58,714 bases of DNA from assembly GCA_001931905.2 (NCBI GenBank), contig MSJI02000016.1:1-58714 (forward strand), given 5' to 3'. Made by a program: the position numbers and the translations under genes. Origin of the DNA: Cladosporium sp. IMV 00045. Taxonomy: Eukaryota; Ascomycota; Dothideomycetes; Cladosporiales; Cladosporiaceae. Shown here piece by piece: positions 18,336 through 30,635 of this stretch (position 1 is its first letter; every line of letters starts with the position of its first letter). Below the pieces are notes generated by a model. It did not search any database, had not been told where the DNA came from, and was given only the letters and a program-made list of their open reading frames with translations.

Positions 18336-20219
18336 TTAATGGGGTGCATCCTCGTCTTGGTCGAAATGTTGGCTGCGGGAAAGAGTTAGCTCACGGTACC
18401 ACTCTCATCACTTGAACGACAGTAGAACTCACCTAGCGAACGGCGATTTCAGCCTGAGTGCCCTGCCTTTGTAGAACCACCAAATGGGAATGGGCACAAA
18501 CAACAAGCTCAAGAAAGCCAGCAACGTGCTGGCCCATTGGAAGCCTAGACGCTCATACATTTGACGCTGACTCCTCGTTAGCTGTGATTCCTAGACGAAC
18601 GAGTTGAGTACACTTACCGCAAAAAGCGGGAAAACGCATCCGACAATGTTGCGAACCAAGATGACACCAGCAAGCGCACTTGCCGAGAAGACCTGGTAGC
18701 TGTCGACGACGTAGTTGAGCACACCGAGAATGACAATATAGATTCCGGCGCCGAACAGAGAGGATCCAACAATGGGAACAATCCAGTGGATAGATCTGTA
18801 CGACGTCCACGCGAACCAGAAAAGGGAGATGGGAAGCAGGAAAGCGCCGAAGCGTGCCTGCCCCATGCGTGCTTCGGGCACGCCTTTGCCGTTATTTTGG
18901 GCGACGCGGCGGAGGTAGTATCGTTCTTGGAGGGGGTAGAAGCAGGCGGCAACCAGGGCACCGATCGCGATGCCGAGGAAGGTTAGTCCTGTTTGGCCTG
19001 TGTTGAAGCCGTGGCCGTCTTCGCTGCCGAACACGAGAGGGAAGGACTCGTTGAAGAGGTAGACCACGCCGTAGATGAAACCGTTGTAAGCTGCTGCTGC
19101 CATGGTGATCTCTTCGGTGAAGAGAAAGCGGATTGGTCGGGTCAGTTGGACAGCGAACAGCGAGTGGACGCTGCGCTTCTCGCCTTTGGAGTGTGCGTCC
19201 GTGATTCTTTCAGCTGCTGATGCGTAGCCTTCCTTCGCGAGGAATTTGCGGAGCTTCTTCGCTCTTCTCTCAAGGATGGTTGAATGCCTGGTTTCGGGAA
19301 GGAAGATGGGCATCAGGATCCAGATTCCCCCCGTGATTCCCATCAGTGCCCAGAAGAGGTTGCGCCAGCCTTCGTTCAAGACAAGGTACCCGGTTATGAC
19401 CAGCGCCATGGGAGGCGAGAATGTTGACGAGAGACCGTATACCATCATGGCGTTGCCGCTTTCGTTGCGCTCCCAGACGTCCGAGATGCTGCCGCCGGTG
19501 TTGGTGAGAGGAGCAGATCCGCCGAAGCCTTGGATCAGTCGGCAGATGATCACCATGGGCATGTTGTAGGCGAGAGCGAGTGGGATCTGGAAGATGACTA
19601 GAATGAACCAAGAGCCGAAGTAGACTGGGCTGCGGCCGAAGTACTCGGATAACGGGGCCAGGAGCATGGGTCCTATGTCATTGCATTAGCTTCATGAAAA
19701 GTCGACGATCTGGGGAGGCACATGTCCTTACCAATGGCAAAGCCCAAGATGTACATCGAAAGACCCACTGTGCCCAGCTCAGCGGACGAGTCGAAGGCGG
19801 AAACGATATCATTAGCAGCTGAAGAGTAACCTCCGGCACACAGACATCTATTCAAATGTTAGCGGTTTTCTCAGCAGGCCCAAGAGAAACTGCACCTACG
19901 TCAAGAAGTTCAGAAAGCTAGCAAAGCAAGTAATTTGCCACTTTTTGTATTTTGGCCAGTTTCTCGGATTGGTCTTGTCGTCAGGCGCCCACGTGAGGAA
20001 CATAGGCGTTGAGTCGTCTGGATTAGCTTTGACTCTCGCGACGATCTCTTCTTCGGTCAACAATAGACCATTTTTGCTGTCTTTTTCGCCTTCCTCGATG
20101 CGTTTGGGACTCTCATCGCCTGATCCATCATGGGGAAAGTTGAAGGTGTCATCTTTCTTCTCTGAGAAAGAGGTGTTGGGTCGAGCAGCGTGCTCGATTT
20201 CGGCCATGTTTGACTTCAC
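18336..20219 (-). CDS. DHA1-type MFS drug/polyamine-like exporter (copy A)
   Basis: Five exons on the minus strand: 20219-19900, 19847-19732, 19672-18618, 18566-18433 and 18372-18336, 553 residues. All junctions have GT and AG ends and the phases agree. Exon lengths are identical in A'. The N-terminal 100 residues are hydrophilic and cytosolic. Then come DHA1 family patterns: WPKYKKW, LGLSMYILGFAIGPMLLAPLSEYFGR at TM2 and the following loop (motif A), LIQGFGGSAPLTNTGG at TM4, and LPETRHSTILERRAKKLRK in the central loop. About twelve membrane spans can be traced. Close relatives export drugs, polyamines or metabolites by proton antiport. The substrate cannot be read from sequence. An in-frame Met five codons in (20207) is an alternative start. 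Confidence 0.9.
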
Positions 20220-21412
20220 TCAGAGAGGCTGACTTGACAATGGGTTTGCAAAAAGTGCAGACGAGAAAAGATTGTCGAGAGTGAAACCCGCGTGAAGAAC
20301 AGGGCGATTTCTCAGACTCCACACAGGCAGACAGGGTAATTCTCTTGTCCCTTACCCTTCGTAAGCAGGCATGGCACTTCTGAGAAACGGCACCCTCACC
20401 CGGCTGGTCTCGTCTCCTATCACGCGTATCTGTCTCAACTACAACCCAGGTACGTAACGGGGGAGTTTGGGGCATCTCCATGCTGGGCCCCACAGATCCT
20501 GGGTTGTTGGTTGGAGGGAGCGGATGGAGACGCGATATCTTGTCGGGAAGACCGGGAGGGAATTTGGAAGAAAACATGTCGGGTCAAACGTCATTTGCGA
20601 AATACCGGTCGAGCCGGGAGACCTGACAAGCGTTTGACGCGGTTATGGTATCCGATCGCCACTCGGACGCTACGTAGACTTTCTGGTCTTCAATGACAGC
20701 TCAAGTCAGCGCATAGAGCACACCAGCCGTGCCAGCATCTTTCATCTTTGACAGTAACTCTGCCATGTCAAGCATATCCTGCAAGAAAACCCGTTACCTC
20801 CTAGTAGAGACTTCATCCGTCAAGATGTCGCATTCCAACCCTCACCGGCTCCAACGAAAGAAATGGTTTAGTCTATGTCATCTGTGGAGTTCTAGCGGGT
20901 TACCAAAGCTTGACACTGGCCAAGCTCTGCCGCCCCGGAGGCTTGGGGCTGTAGATCAGAAGCACAGAGCACGTGTGCATTTGTTCCTTCGTGTTTCGTA
21001 CATAATACTTTTTAACTTCATCAGTCAGAGATTCGAGTCAGTGGTGTGCTTTATCCGGGTACAGGACTTGAGCGTCACTTCATAAACGCCAAGCCCAGGT
21101 GTTTGAGCAGAAGGCTATCGTCTTTTCTTCCAAGAACATGTTGCACGCGACAATGTCTTGCAGGATCGCACTTGAAGGCGAAGAGGTCATACGATTATAA
21201 GCAAAACTGGCATACTTGCACTATGAAGCGATCGTGACTTTCATCAATGCCAGTTGACCGGCCCTCAAAGAAGTCAAGATTCAGACACGAACACGCAATC
21301 CATAATCATCTCCTCCCAAGCCAGGTTCGAGTCAACAGAAGTCGCCTCTGAGGCATCTCAGGACGCAAGCCTGAAAACCCATAGATGACATTTTCCAGGA
21401 TAAAAACACCAT
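20220..21412. other. Intergenic region, MFS promoter and xylanase 3' end
   Basis: This is 1.2 kb without a supportable gene. It includes the MFS promoter on the left and the xylanase 3' flank on the right. About 20370-20640 and 20830-21300 are strongly conserved in A', including a plus-strand frame starting MALL/MALF near 20370. That frame does not stay intact in both copies. Confidence 0.4.
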
Positions 21413-22399
<987 letters not shown>

Positions 22400-22407
22400 C
22401 TATATAG
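22400..22407 (-). promoter_or_regulatory. Probable TATA box of the xylanase gene
   Basis: CTATATAG lies about 90-100 bases upstream of the xylanase ATG and is kept at the same position in A' (47966-47973) next to GTCGACGG. Palindromic, so strand is set by the gene. Confidence 0.6.
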
Positions 22408-22784
22408 TCGACGGCTCTCATGAGGTGAAGCCATTTCAATTGAGCCTGAAAAGATGTCCAAGGCTTTCCGGAGATGGCAGGCGATGGCTGTGGTACAGTA
22501 TTCGTGCTACGATGTGGAAATGGCCGGCCAGATCCAGATGTGTATGCTAATAGACGGACAGGCTCGTTCCGCACAGGGATGTCTAAATAGTGCTCATCTA
22601 TGGTTGCGTCTAAAGATCCCCACTTGGTCTTGTGAGGTATGGTGGTATTAACCAGATTTTGAGTGCGTGACCAGAAGGTAGCTTGGGCGTGATTACGGGC
22701 AACTTTGGCCAGCAGAACCCAGGTCTTGGTAAGCTTCGCTCAATAAATAACTCGGGCAGGTCTCGAGCTTCAATTGCACTGTTC

Positions 22785-22790
22785 GGCTAA
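22785..22790. promoter_or_regulatory. GGCTAA, candidate XlnR-type site
   Basis: GGCTAA, the core bound by the xylanase regulator XlnR/Xyr1 in other fungi, occurs about 480 bases upstream of the xylanase start within a stretch conserved in A' (48348-48353). One hexamer can occur by chance; only its conservation and gene context favour it. Confidence 0.3.
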
Positions 22791-23952
22791 TTTCCTGCCA
22801 AGGTTGGCCCCCTGATCCTTGATGAAGGTCGCTGTTGTAGCTTGGCGCTAGCTGGGTTTTAATCTAGGAGTGTAACCTCACCGAGGCTGAACATGCAGCT
22901 TTTCCCTCCCGATTTTCGTTTCCGAGAAAGCATATCTATCGATTTTCTAGCTGGAAGCGACACAACAGTGGGCCGAAATGAGGCCACAGGAGCACAGCCA
23001 ATCTCCTCGGTTAATGCGATTCGGTCAACCAGGTGTCTGGAGTCATACACGCTGTATTGTGAAGAGGCGCAGGCTCTAGCGCTGCTGTGGCGTCCAGCCT
23101 CTCAGAGGCTACTTGTGTGAAGTAGATGAAAAGAAGCACATGTGGCGTAAGGCATGATCTTGCTCTGGCCTGGCGTCCGGCTATCAAGGCCACGGTGCTG
23201 ACAGGATGATATGAGATGGTCTTTGAGCCCGACAACAAATTAGTCGCTTCCCGCTCACTCCTGGACAGGCTGATTCGCAATCGATAGTCGATGTAGTGGT
23301 GACTATGTACCGTACCATGAGCAACAGCGGTGCAATTGCCATTTACGATTAGGAGGAGGTGAAGTTGATGGCTCGTCGCTAGAAGCAATTCGCAGTGAAT
23401 TAAGCGAGGGTCATGTGTCCAATCAGCTGTACAGCTTGATTTTTGCCTGAATGCCGTCTGCATTGCTATAGCGCTTACATGTATACCGTAGCGAGATGCG
23501 CCATAGGATGAAAGTCTATGTGCAAGAAGAAAGTATCTCCTCATGTCGTGCATCTGCCATTACAGCAAACACATCTCATCTTAGGCTGAAGCGTCAGCGA
23601 GGTGTCGTCGATCGTTTAGATCTGTCAATCTCAGAGAAGTATCGGATGATCCGGATGTTGTATGTTTATCGGATGTGGTGCGTCCCATTCACTGGTCGTT
23701 AATGCAGACTACCGGACGTAGGTAAATCGAAAGTAATCGTTGTATGCCATGGTAGCAACTTCCACTGGTCGGTCGCCAACGCCGTGAGTGATTCATGAAG
23801 CTGCCTACCTATGCAGCGTCGCTATTGAACGTGTCCGCCATTCACTTCGATGTCAACGGACAAAGGCTTACTGCCACAAAAAGAAAAGTCATGCAACATC
23901 GAGACATCGAAATCGGGGTGTTTTGAGCTCTAGAAAATCGCCAAAAATCAAT

Positions 23953-24030
23953 GCTCCCACCCGGAATCGAACCAGGGATCTTGTCATCACGATTTACGAG
24001 TGACACGCTGTACCACTAAGCCATGGAAGC
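23953..24030 (-). tRNA. tRNA-Thr(CGT) with 7-nt insertion at the intron site (copy A)
   Basis: On the minus strand the 78 bases fold as a tRNA. The acceptor is GCTTCCA with TGGGAGC, the D-arm region is GGCTTAGTGGTACAGC, and the T-arm is CCTGG-TTCGATT-CCGGG. The anticodon stem is TGTCA/TGACA. The anticodon loop reads CTCGTA, then 7 extra bases, then A. Removing them gives the loop CTCGTAA with anticodon CGT (Thr, ACG codons), as in the intronless A' gene at 49522-49592. The insertion sits between positions 37 and 38, the canonical eukaryotic tRNA intron site, but 7 nt is very short. A T-run follows downstream as a possible Pol III terminator. It may be a spliced tRNA or a damaged one. Confidence 0.75.
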
Positions 24031-24551
24031 CTCTGCACTAATGAGTAGAACCACCGGGGAGACCCGTGCTCTGTCAGTGATGTCATTCAATTGATGATTA
24101 TACATAATCCTAATCAACTGCTGCCGTGCTATTCACTGTCGACTCGGGTACTTGGGGGTACACATTATTCACCTCGAGACTCACCCACCGGCCCTCACTC
24201 TTCAAATCACGCTCCTCCCTATGTATCAGACATTGTATCGCATCAGACCTCAAAGCGCTCGTCCAAAGGGCCATCGAGTCTTTTGCTCCTACAATGGCCG
24301 CCTAATGGGAACGTGAGCTACATGACCGAAAAGCCTCGTTGATTATTGGATCAATATGTAAAGATCGATGTTCGCTTTCAAGAGTAAACCGATGTGCGAT
24401 GAAACGACTCACAGATCCTTCGGGTAGATGCTCGAGATATGTGAAAATTTACTGGGCTCATCGCTTTGCTTTAGAATCAAAACCATGTAATCATGCCAAG
24501 CGAACGATGTCAAAATCCAAGCATCTTAATATGTACAGCCCAACCAGGTCC
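24031..24551. other. Intergenic region upstream of the tRNA
   Basis: About 520 bases with no gene seen. It contains the tRNA 5' flank and the 3' end of the acidic hypothetical gene. Conservation with A' is patchy. Confidence 0.35.
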
Positions 24552-25789
24552 CTAATCGATCATATCCAACAACGAAAAAAGCACATCCTCATCCCCCTCA
24601 GCTTCCTCGCCCTCCTCTTCCTCCTCTTCACTCTCCCCGCCCTCTTCACGCACCACGCTCTCCTCGCTATCCCCATACTTCTCCCCTCCAACACCAACCA
24701 ACCTCCTCCCAAGCTCAATTTGCACCCTGTGCGCAAGCCAATGAAGCCCAGCCGAAGACATCGATCGCAGTTCAGAGCCCGGCAGTCCTGCTGGTGCGGG
24801 TTGGCGGGATGAAATGGCTATCTCGGCGGTATCACTTGCACGAGTGGCTTGAGTGCGTCGCTCAGAGGGCGCTGGTTCGCGTTGGTTGGATTCCTGAGTT
24901 GGGTTGTTGGTTGGGGCTGGGGGGTTTGGAGGATTGGGTTTTTCGTCAAGTTCAGGGTTCTTCAGCAGGAATCCGATGCCGCAGGTAAGTGATTCGGGGG
25001 ACGCATGTTCTTTTGTCGTAGAAGGCCTTTCACCATCCAAGTGTTCTTCTTCTAGGTTGGTGGTCATCGAAGCTTCGTCCGACTCAGAACTCGAGTCTTC
25101 AAACTCGCTCACATCCAAAAAAGAATCATGCAGTTCAAACGCCGGTCTAGGAGCAATTATATCAACGCTGCCGAACGACGTTACCCGGTCAGCCTTACGA
25201 ACTGATTCGCGAGCGGAGTCTAAGTCTTGCAGGAATCGTGAGGCGCGGACTGCATGATGTTGACGCTCAGCATTGAAGCCACCGCTGCGAGACTTGCAAG
25301 GAGCTACCTACGTAGTTCCTGCACGCCCCGGACATGTGCCATGGGAGCGATGGGAGCTATCCACTGAGTCCCGGGCGCTTGTTCGGGGTTCGTTGTTGGA
25401 GGCTGCTGGACTTTCTCTTCCTCTTGGATGCCTAGGGGGATGGTGATCCAGTCGTTGAAATCGAGGTCGCTGGCTTCGGAGTGTTCTTCAGAGGGTGGAA
25501 GATCAGAGGGGGGTTGATGGGGCTTTTCTCCAGTTGAGGGAGGAGTCTCGTCTTCCTCGGTTCGTTCCTCGTCGTCGGGTGAGGAAGTATTCTCGTCTTC
25601 TTCGGCTCGTTTCTCTTCTGCCTTCGCTTTCCTGCGTTCGAGATCTCCACGGCTGTCTCTCTTCTTTCTGGAAGGCTGTTCTTCACTTTGCGCCTGATTC
25701 GACGCAAGCGGACCGTCGAGAACCGAGTGAGATCGCTTTCCGAGGGAGGAGGTTTCTCCGGCTGCCTGATTTCGCGTTCGTGGGGCCAT
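24552..25789 (-). CDS. Acidic, disordered hypothetical protein (copy A, intact)
   Basis: Two exons, 25789-25312 and 25249-24552, give 391 residues. The intron is 62 nt, donor GTAGGT, acceptor TGCAG, and splits a Leu codon. I recognise no domain. Exon 1 encodes MAPRTRNQAAG, KRSHSVLDGPL, a highly charged Lys/Arg/Glu stretch (RRKAKAEEKRAEEDE), then DLDFNDWITIPLGI and WIAPIAPMAHVRGVQEL. Exon 2 starts LRASRFLQDLDSARESVRKA and SVDIIAPRPAFELHDSFLDVSEFEDSSSES. It contains TCGIGFLLKNPEL and LHWLAHRVQIELGRRL, and ends in a poly-Glu/Asp tail. Composition suggests a nuclear or chromatin-associated disordered protein, but that is inference. The A' counterpart is disrupted. Confidence 0.65.
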
Positions 25790-28130
25790 GTCGATTTTGT
25801 TAGATGCGTTGCGGGATATGTAAGGCTTGCGACTATGGATTAATTTGGCTTAATGATGCTTGATAGAGATGCGTTGGCTCACAGTGTCTGTTTCTAAACT
25901 TGATGGCAGCCATTGGTAAATGTTTTGTAGCGGGAGGTATGTTTGGCTGCCAATTGGCAGGCGCATCAGCGTCGCCTTGATGGTGGAAGGCATCTCTGGA
26001 CGTCAGTTTCAAGGCAAGAGTGATGCATCGCATGTGACAATCAACACATTGACAGCCATGAGATTGCCGTCCATATTGTTACCATATTGCTTTAAAAGCC
26101 CACAACACCTCAACAACCTCACCCTCCAGCTGGGCGCCCCCTACAATCCTAGAGTTTTGAGAGCGACTATGCGATCAATCCACGAGAATACCATACCCAG
26201 TTCCAGACTCCCACCCACATCACAGCACAATCGAGATGCACGCCAAACAAGACATCCAGCCCGACAGCTTCCGCGAAGCACACGACCAACTCTAGCCAGA
26301 CTTCGCAGATACAGTAGTTTCCAGTTACTCCGCTGGCAGATCTTGAAGTCAAAAGAAACTTTCGTAGACCCTTCCAGTCCCGGTCTGTCAGATCTACCGC
26401 CGGACACCATACACAACAACTCCTACCCCGCAGAGATTCGTTCTGGAAGTCATCGCTCATCCGTGGTAGTAGATTGTGAGGTAGGGTAGAAGGAGCATAA
26501 GCTTCAGGTACGCATTATTAGGCGAGACCGGCTTTGTTGTCCAGCTAATGCAGTCATCTGCCGGCTGGGATGCGTGCATGGGTCGCGGCTTGTGGCCTGT
26601 CGCATGGCGATGCATGTACATCTAGGCAGACTTGCATATTGTTTTCGCGATGTCAGCTTTGCATGAAAATCGAGAAATGTGCCTTGATGTGAGGGGAGGG
26701 GTGCATCTCAACAATGCCGTGTTGACGAGAGAGAGCACATTCATCAAGAACTGTTTCGCAAGTCTCGATCAAGAATCGTGTCTAGACAATTCGATCTGCG
26801 AATTACTGGAAATCACATATCACGATATACACGTACAGAGACAACAAGCCGCGATGCTTTATCACCTTACCTACACAGCTGCCATGGCGACCGCGATTCC
26901 GCTCAGGCGAAGCCCGATCAACAGTAGTAGTAGTGTCTGGCCAGCAGCCTGACAGGACAGGCACAGCACATCGGCATATCGTCACGGTAGATGCACAACA
27001 ATCAAGCCCCAAGACCCAAATTTCCCACCCGGCCAACGGCGCGGAAAGGGCGTGCGCTGGCGGCCAGACGGGTCTGCGGCTCCGCAAGCCACAGAGTCAC
27101 GACGCAGCAGCCCCAGCTGTTCTGCTTGCGGCGGGCGGGAGGCATGTTTGGTTGTGAAGCTGTGCGAAACGCCCAGTCGGAGAGGGGCGCGGCGCGGGAA
27201 GGGGATGGTGAGGAGAGGGGAGGGTTTGGGAGGTGGGCTAAGGCGCGGCATGGCGCGAGAGAAGTCCTTGGGAGATGTGTGTGGTGTGAAACTTTCTGTG
27301 CATGACTTTTCTGGCCGGACGAGCCTGGGCTAGCATGGCGAGAACTAATGAATGGTGACTGTGAGAGGAGGAGGATGGGAGTAAAAGGCCCGGAAAAGCC
27401 AGAAGAGAGCAATTAAAAAATTGGGTTGATGGCATTGTGGAGGGTACCATCGGAACACATCCATCGCGGTTCCCACGTGGTGATCATGTTCATCATGCCT
27501 TCTCGTTCCCGTTCCCGCTTTGTGTGCGGTTTGTGAGAGGCTGGAGGTTTCACCTACGGCGCGTCTTGGGGTGAAGTTTATCGGAGAATAGAAAATGAAG
27601 AGGTGTGGGATTGTCATTATTACTTTGCGTAGAGATGGCACATGTGCTTGAGGTGCCTTGTGAACTATTCGATCTGATTGTGAATGATTTCTGGGGGACA
27701 GGGGTTGAATACATAGCACAATAAGGTACCATTCCGATCCCCCCATACAACACCAATGTCAATCACATGCTTTGCAGGATGGACGCTCAGAACAATGGAC
27801 CGTCAATGCGAATGGACGCATGTTCATCGAGTGTTCCTCTCTCAAATCGCCCGCCGATCATTCTCCTTCGCAACGGCGCGGCTAGCCCATGCGTGGTCTA
27901 GCATTTCATTTCGGTTAACGGGTTCCTGTGGGTTTTGCCGTAGCGCCAACACCAGCGCCAGGGGAGAAGCCTGCGCGTCGTTCGTTGGCTGGCTGCGCTG
28001 TAGTCCTGTCGACCGCCTCTCACACCCCAAAACCTCCCAATCCGCCCCCGTCGTCGTTGTTTCCCGCCCTTTCTCTTTTCGCTTCTTCGTCGTTCAACCT
28101 CGTCGTCGTCAATCCTCACCACAGTCGGTC
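25790..28130. other. Long intergenic region ending in TOS1 upstream sequence, cut by the gap
   Basis: This is 2.3 kb without a supportable gene. Up to about 26500 it is the upstream side of the acidic hypothetical gene. About 26930-27480 and 27540-28130 are strongly conserved in A' (52540-53130 and 53210-53798). In A' this stretch leads into TOS1, whose ATG is 200 bases past the point where block A stops. It should therefore be the TOS1 promoter and leader without its gene. A CGTCGT-rich pyrimidine tract near 28030-28115 is typical of fungal 5' leaders. Confidence 0.5.
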
Positions 28131-28150
28131 NNNNNNNNNNNNNNNNNNNN
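28131..28150. other. Assembly gap of 20 N
   Basis: Exactly 20 undetermined bases mark the join between block A and block A'. The size looks like a placeholder, not an estimate. Sequence on the left belongs to the TOS1 upstream region and sequence on the right to the middle of AVL9. In the unique flanks these two loci lie about 26 kb apart. Confidence 0.98.
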
Positions 28151-29402
28151 AGACAGCGTCAAGACGAGCGATCGCGCCTCGCTTCTCGCTTACATGGGCC
28201 TGCCATTACAGATCTTTGGCAAAGGCAGCCTTTTCGGTCCTTACACGCCATTACAGCAGCTCGACACTCTGACAGACGAAGGTACGAAGAGTTATATCCT
28301 GGGTAGTACCAACAGCCTTCTCCTGAATCAGAAAGACCGCTACTGCGACATCATGATCAACCTAGACGAGGACACCGTCAACGTCCTCTCTCCGAGCCTC
28401 CGACAAGCCACCACCCTCTCAACAGCCGACAGGCGATGGATGGACTTCCTCACCCAAGCCGTCAGCGACACTTGGGACGAAGCCGACCCGTCACGGCCGA
28501 AAACACACGGCTACGCCGGAAGCGAAGAGTTCATCCGCCTGCAATTCGAAGAATACCTGCTGGCCTTCCTGTCCGCCGAAAAATACCACCAATACATCAG
28601 CAAGCAGGACCCCAACGACCCCAAAGCCCTCCTCGCCGACGTCGAAGGCGACCCCTCCATCGAATTCGCTGCCCCCTTCCGCGACGCCTGGCAGCAAACC
28701 CAGAACTACCAACTCTGGCAGCGCCTGACGGACCTGCACCTCTTTGACGTCGTCGAGCCCCGCCACCCCTGCGCCGGCGGCCTCACGATCGAAGACGTCC
28801 AGCGCCGCCTCGCCGCGCAGGTCGCCGAACTCCACCTCGACGAACGCTTCAATCAGACCCGCGACGTGGTCAACGAGCGCCTCGCCGCGGGACGCACCCA
28901 GGTCACTTCCGCTTTCAACAAAGTCTGGGCCGACATTGAGGTGATGCGCGAGGCGCAGCGCAAGCGCTCCGAGGAGGCTAGAGAGGCTGCTGCGGCTGCT
29001 GGCGATGAGGGCGGTGATAGGAAGTCTGTGGCTTCTTCTTCTCAGACGCCAGCGCAACAACAGCCCGCCGCCCGCTTCTCGAAACCAGACATGCAGCAGG
29101 CGCAAGCGAACGTGCAGGCCGCGAGCCAGCGCGCTTCGGCCTATTTGAGCTCTTGGGGCAGTTGGGCGGCGGAGAAGAGGAAGCAGGGTTGGCGCACTGC
29201 TAAGACGGAGACTCCTCCTGCTGCTCCTGCGCCCACGACTGCGACGGCTGCGCCTGTGGCGGCTCAGACAAGCCCGGACGAGAGGCCGCATGTGACGACT
29301 GTCAAGGAGTTGGAAAATGGTGCGGCGCTGGAGAAACTTGAGGGGAGGGATGGGGAAGGGGGAGGGGGAGGGAAGGAGGGGGGTGATGAGAAGTCAACAT
29401 GA
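28151..29402 (+). CDS. AVL9: AVL9, 5'-truncated by the gap (copy A')
   Basis: The frame enters from the gap at 28152 (DSVKTSDRASLLAYMGLPLQ) and ends at 29402, 416 residues that match residues 269-677 of the left AVL9. The body is nearly identical. The Ala/Pro-rich tail differs by small in-frame indels and ends in KEGGDEKST instead of GGRGR. The missing start, first two exons and promoter reflect the contig edge, so I treat it as a partial gene and not as a biological pseudogene. Confidence 0.9.
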
Positions 29403-29710
29403 ATGATTGATGTGAATTTCTATTGAAGCGTGGTTTTTGTGCATGTATGTGTGTGTCGTACACGTAGTGATGGGATATGATGTGACGCGGTGAGAAAGCG
29501 GTTGTTTGATCTGGTGATGTTATTACCATTCCTCTGGGCCTTGGTCAAGCGAATGGATACCACTCCATCCATGCAATTCTCGTGGGCGGCTTTTACTTTC
29601 TCGGTAAAGTCTTAGGGGAGGGGCTATCTAAAGAATCCGAACATCAACATCAACAGCAGCAAACGCAGTCCGCATGATCCCCACAACCCTAGGCCCAAAG
29701 AAAAGGCGTT
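29403..29710. other. Intergenic region between convergent genes (A')
   Basis: 308 bases with two 3' ends. Conserved with A only in the last 70 bases. No gene. Confidence 0.35.
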
Positions 29711-30355
29711 CTACCGTCTCCGCCACCATCTTCTCCACTTCATCCTCCCCCCACCACCACTAATCCTCTCCCTGCGATCGCGACCTAGCAGCGCCTCCTC
29801 ATCACCCTGCTCATCAGCATTCCCACCACCACCATTCCCACCACCACCATCAACCGGATACCTCACCTCCAACACCTCCCTCAGCACCTCCGCCGCCGGA
29901 CGCGTGTACTGCGAGTTATGGCAGACTTCGTGCCAGAGGCTGATGCTCAGACTTGGTTTCGCTTTTGCAAGGGGTGGGAGAGGGTTTGGGCGCGTCGTTT
30001 TTGTGCTTGGAGTTGGGGGGTTGCTGGTTGGGTTGTAGAGGGCATTTAGGAGGGGGGTGCGTTCTTCGTATTCGGAGTAGGAGTGGGGAAAGGTTTGGAT
30101 GTGGGAGGTGGGCGTGTCGATTGCGCCGTCCTGCGTGCCGCAGAGTTGTGATTCGCGGTGCAAGGCTAGGCGGAAGCTTTCTTCGAAGGTGTTGGGTTCT
30201 TCGCGGGAGGAGAGTTGAGTCGCTTCGCGGTGTTGGCTGAATGGTCGGGGTGGTGGTCTGCCTGGGAGTGTAGACGTGCTGGCTGGTTTGGTGTGAGGGT
30301 GCGCTTCTTGGTTTGGGTTGGAGATGCTTGAGGATGTGCTGTGGGTGGACTCCAT
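29711..30355 (-). CDS. Hypothetical protein, Pro/Ser-rich with basic C-terminus (copy A')
   Basis: Single frame of 214 residues from the ATG at 30355, in the same position as the copy-A start. The conserved core (SEYEER, LLNALYNPTS, LSISLWHEVCHNSQYTRP) and the Trp/Arg tail are kept. There are small in-frame changes: a shorter His-rich stretch after RLALH and an extra Gly/Asn repeat before the acidic segment. Preservation of the frame despite indels suggests selection at protein level. Confidence 0.6.
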   Translation of the reverse strand: MESTHSTSSSISNPNQEAHPHTKPASTSTLPGRPPPRPFSQHREATQLSSREEPNTFEESFRLALHRESQLCGTQDGAIDTPTSHIQTFPHSYSEYEERTPLLNALYNPTSNPPTPSTKTTRPNPLPPLAKAKPSLSISLWHEVCHNSQYTRPAAEVLREVLEVRYPVDGGGGNGGGGNADEQGDEEALLGRDRRERISGGGGRMKWRRWWRRR

Positions 30356-30635
30356 GGTGATGTTGCGGATGGGCGACCGTGAAATGGATATTCTGGAGGT
30401 GCTGCTAGGGTGCGGTGGCTGTGAGTGATGGGGATGTGTGCCGTGTCGTTGTTTGTCGTTCTCCAAAGGTGCGGGTGGCGGCATTGAAGTTGGATGTGGG
30501 CAGTCGCGGGTAAGGTCACGCCTGCACTTGTTCCATCGCACTCTACTACATCTGGCACTGCTTGCTTTTGAGCATTGTGCCGGCAAAATTCATCCCATCA
30601 TTTCAGACGAAGCAGACAACTTCTCCTCTCGACGT

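Noticed and set aside
20370..20640. Short plus-strand gene upstream of the MFS transporter
   Set aside because: DNA is conserved, but the open frames differ between versions. It is more likely promoter sequence of the minus-strand MFS gene.
28491..29291. Long minus-strand frame opposite AVL9
   Set aside because: A GC-rich shadow of the AVL9 coding frame. The same shadow in copy A is split into shorter pieces.
27756..29402. Apparent 548-residue open frame running through the N gap
   Set aside because: The frame joins TOS1 upstream sequence to the middle of AVL9 only because 20 N keep the phase. It is an artefact of the gap, not a fusion gene.
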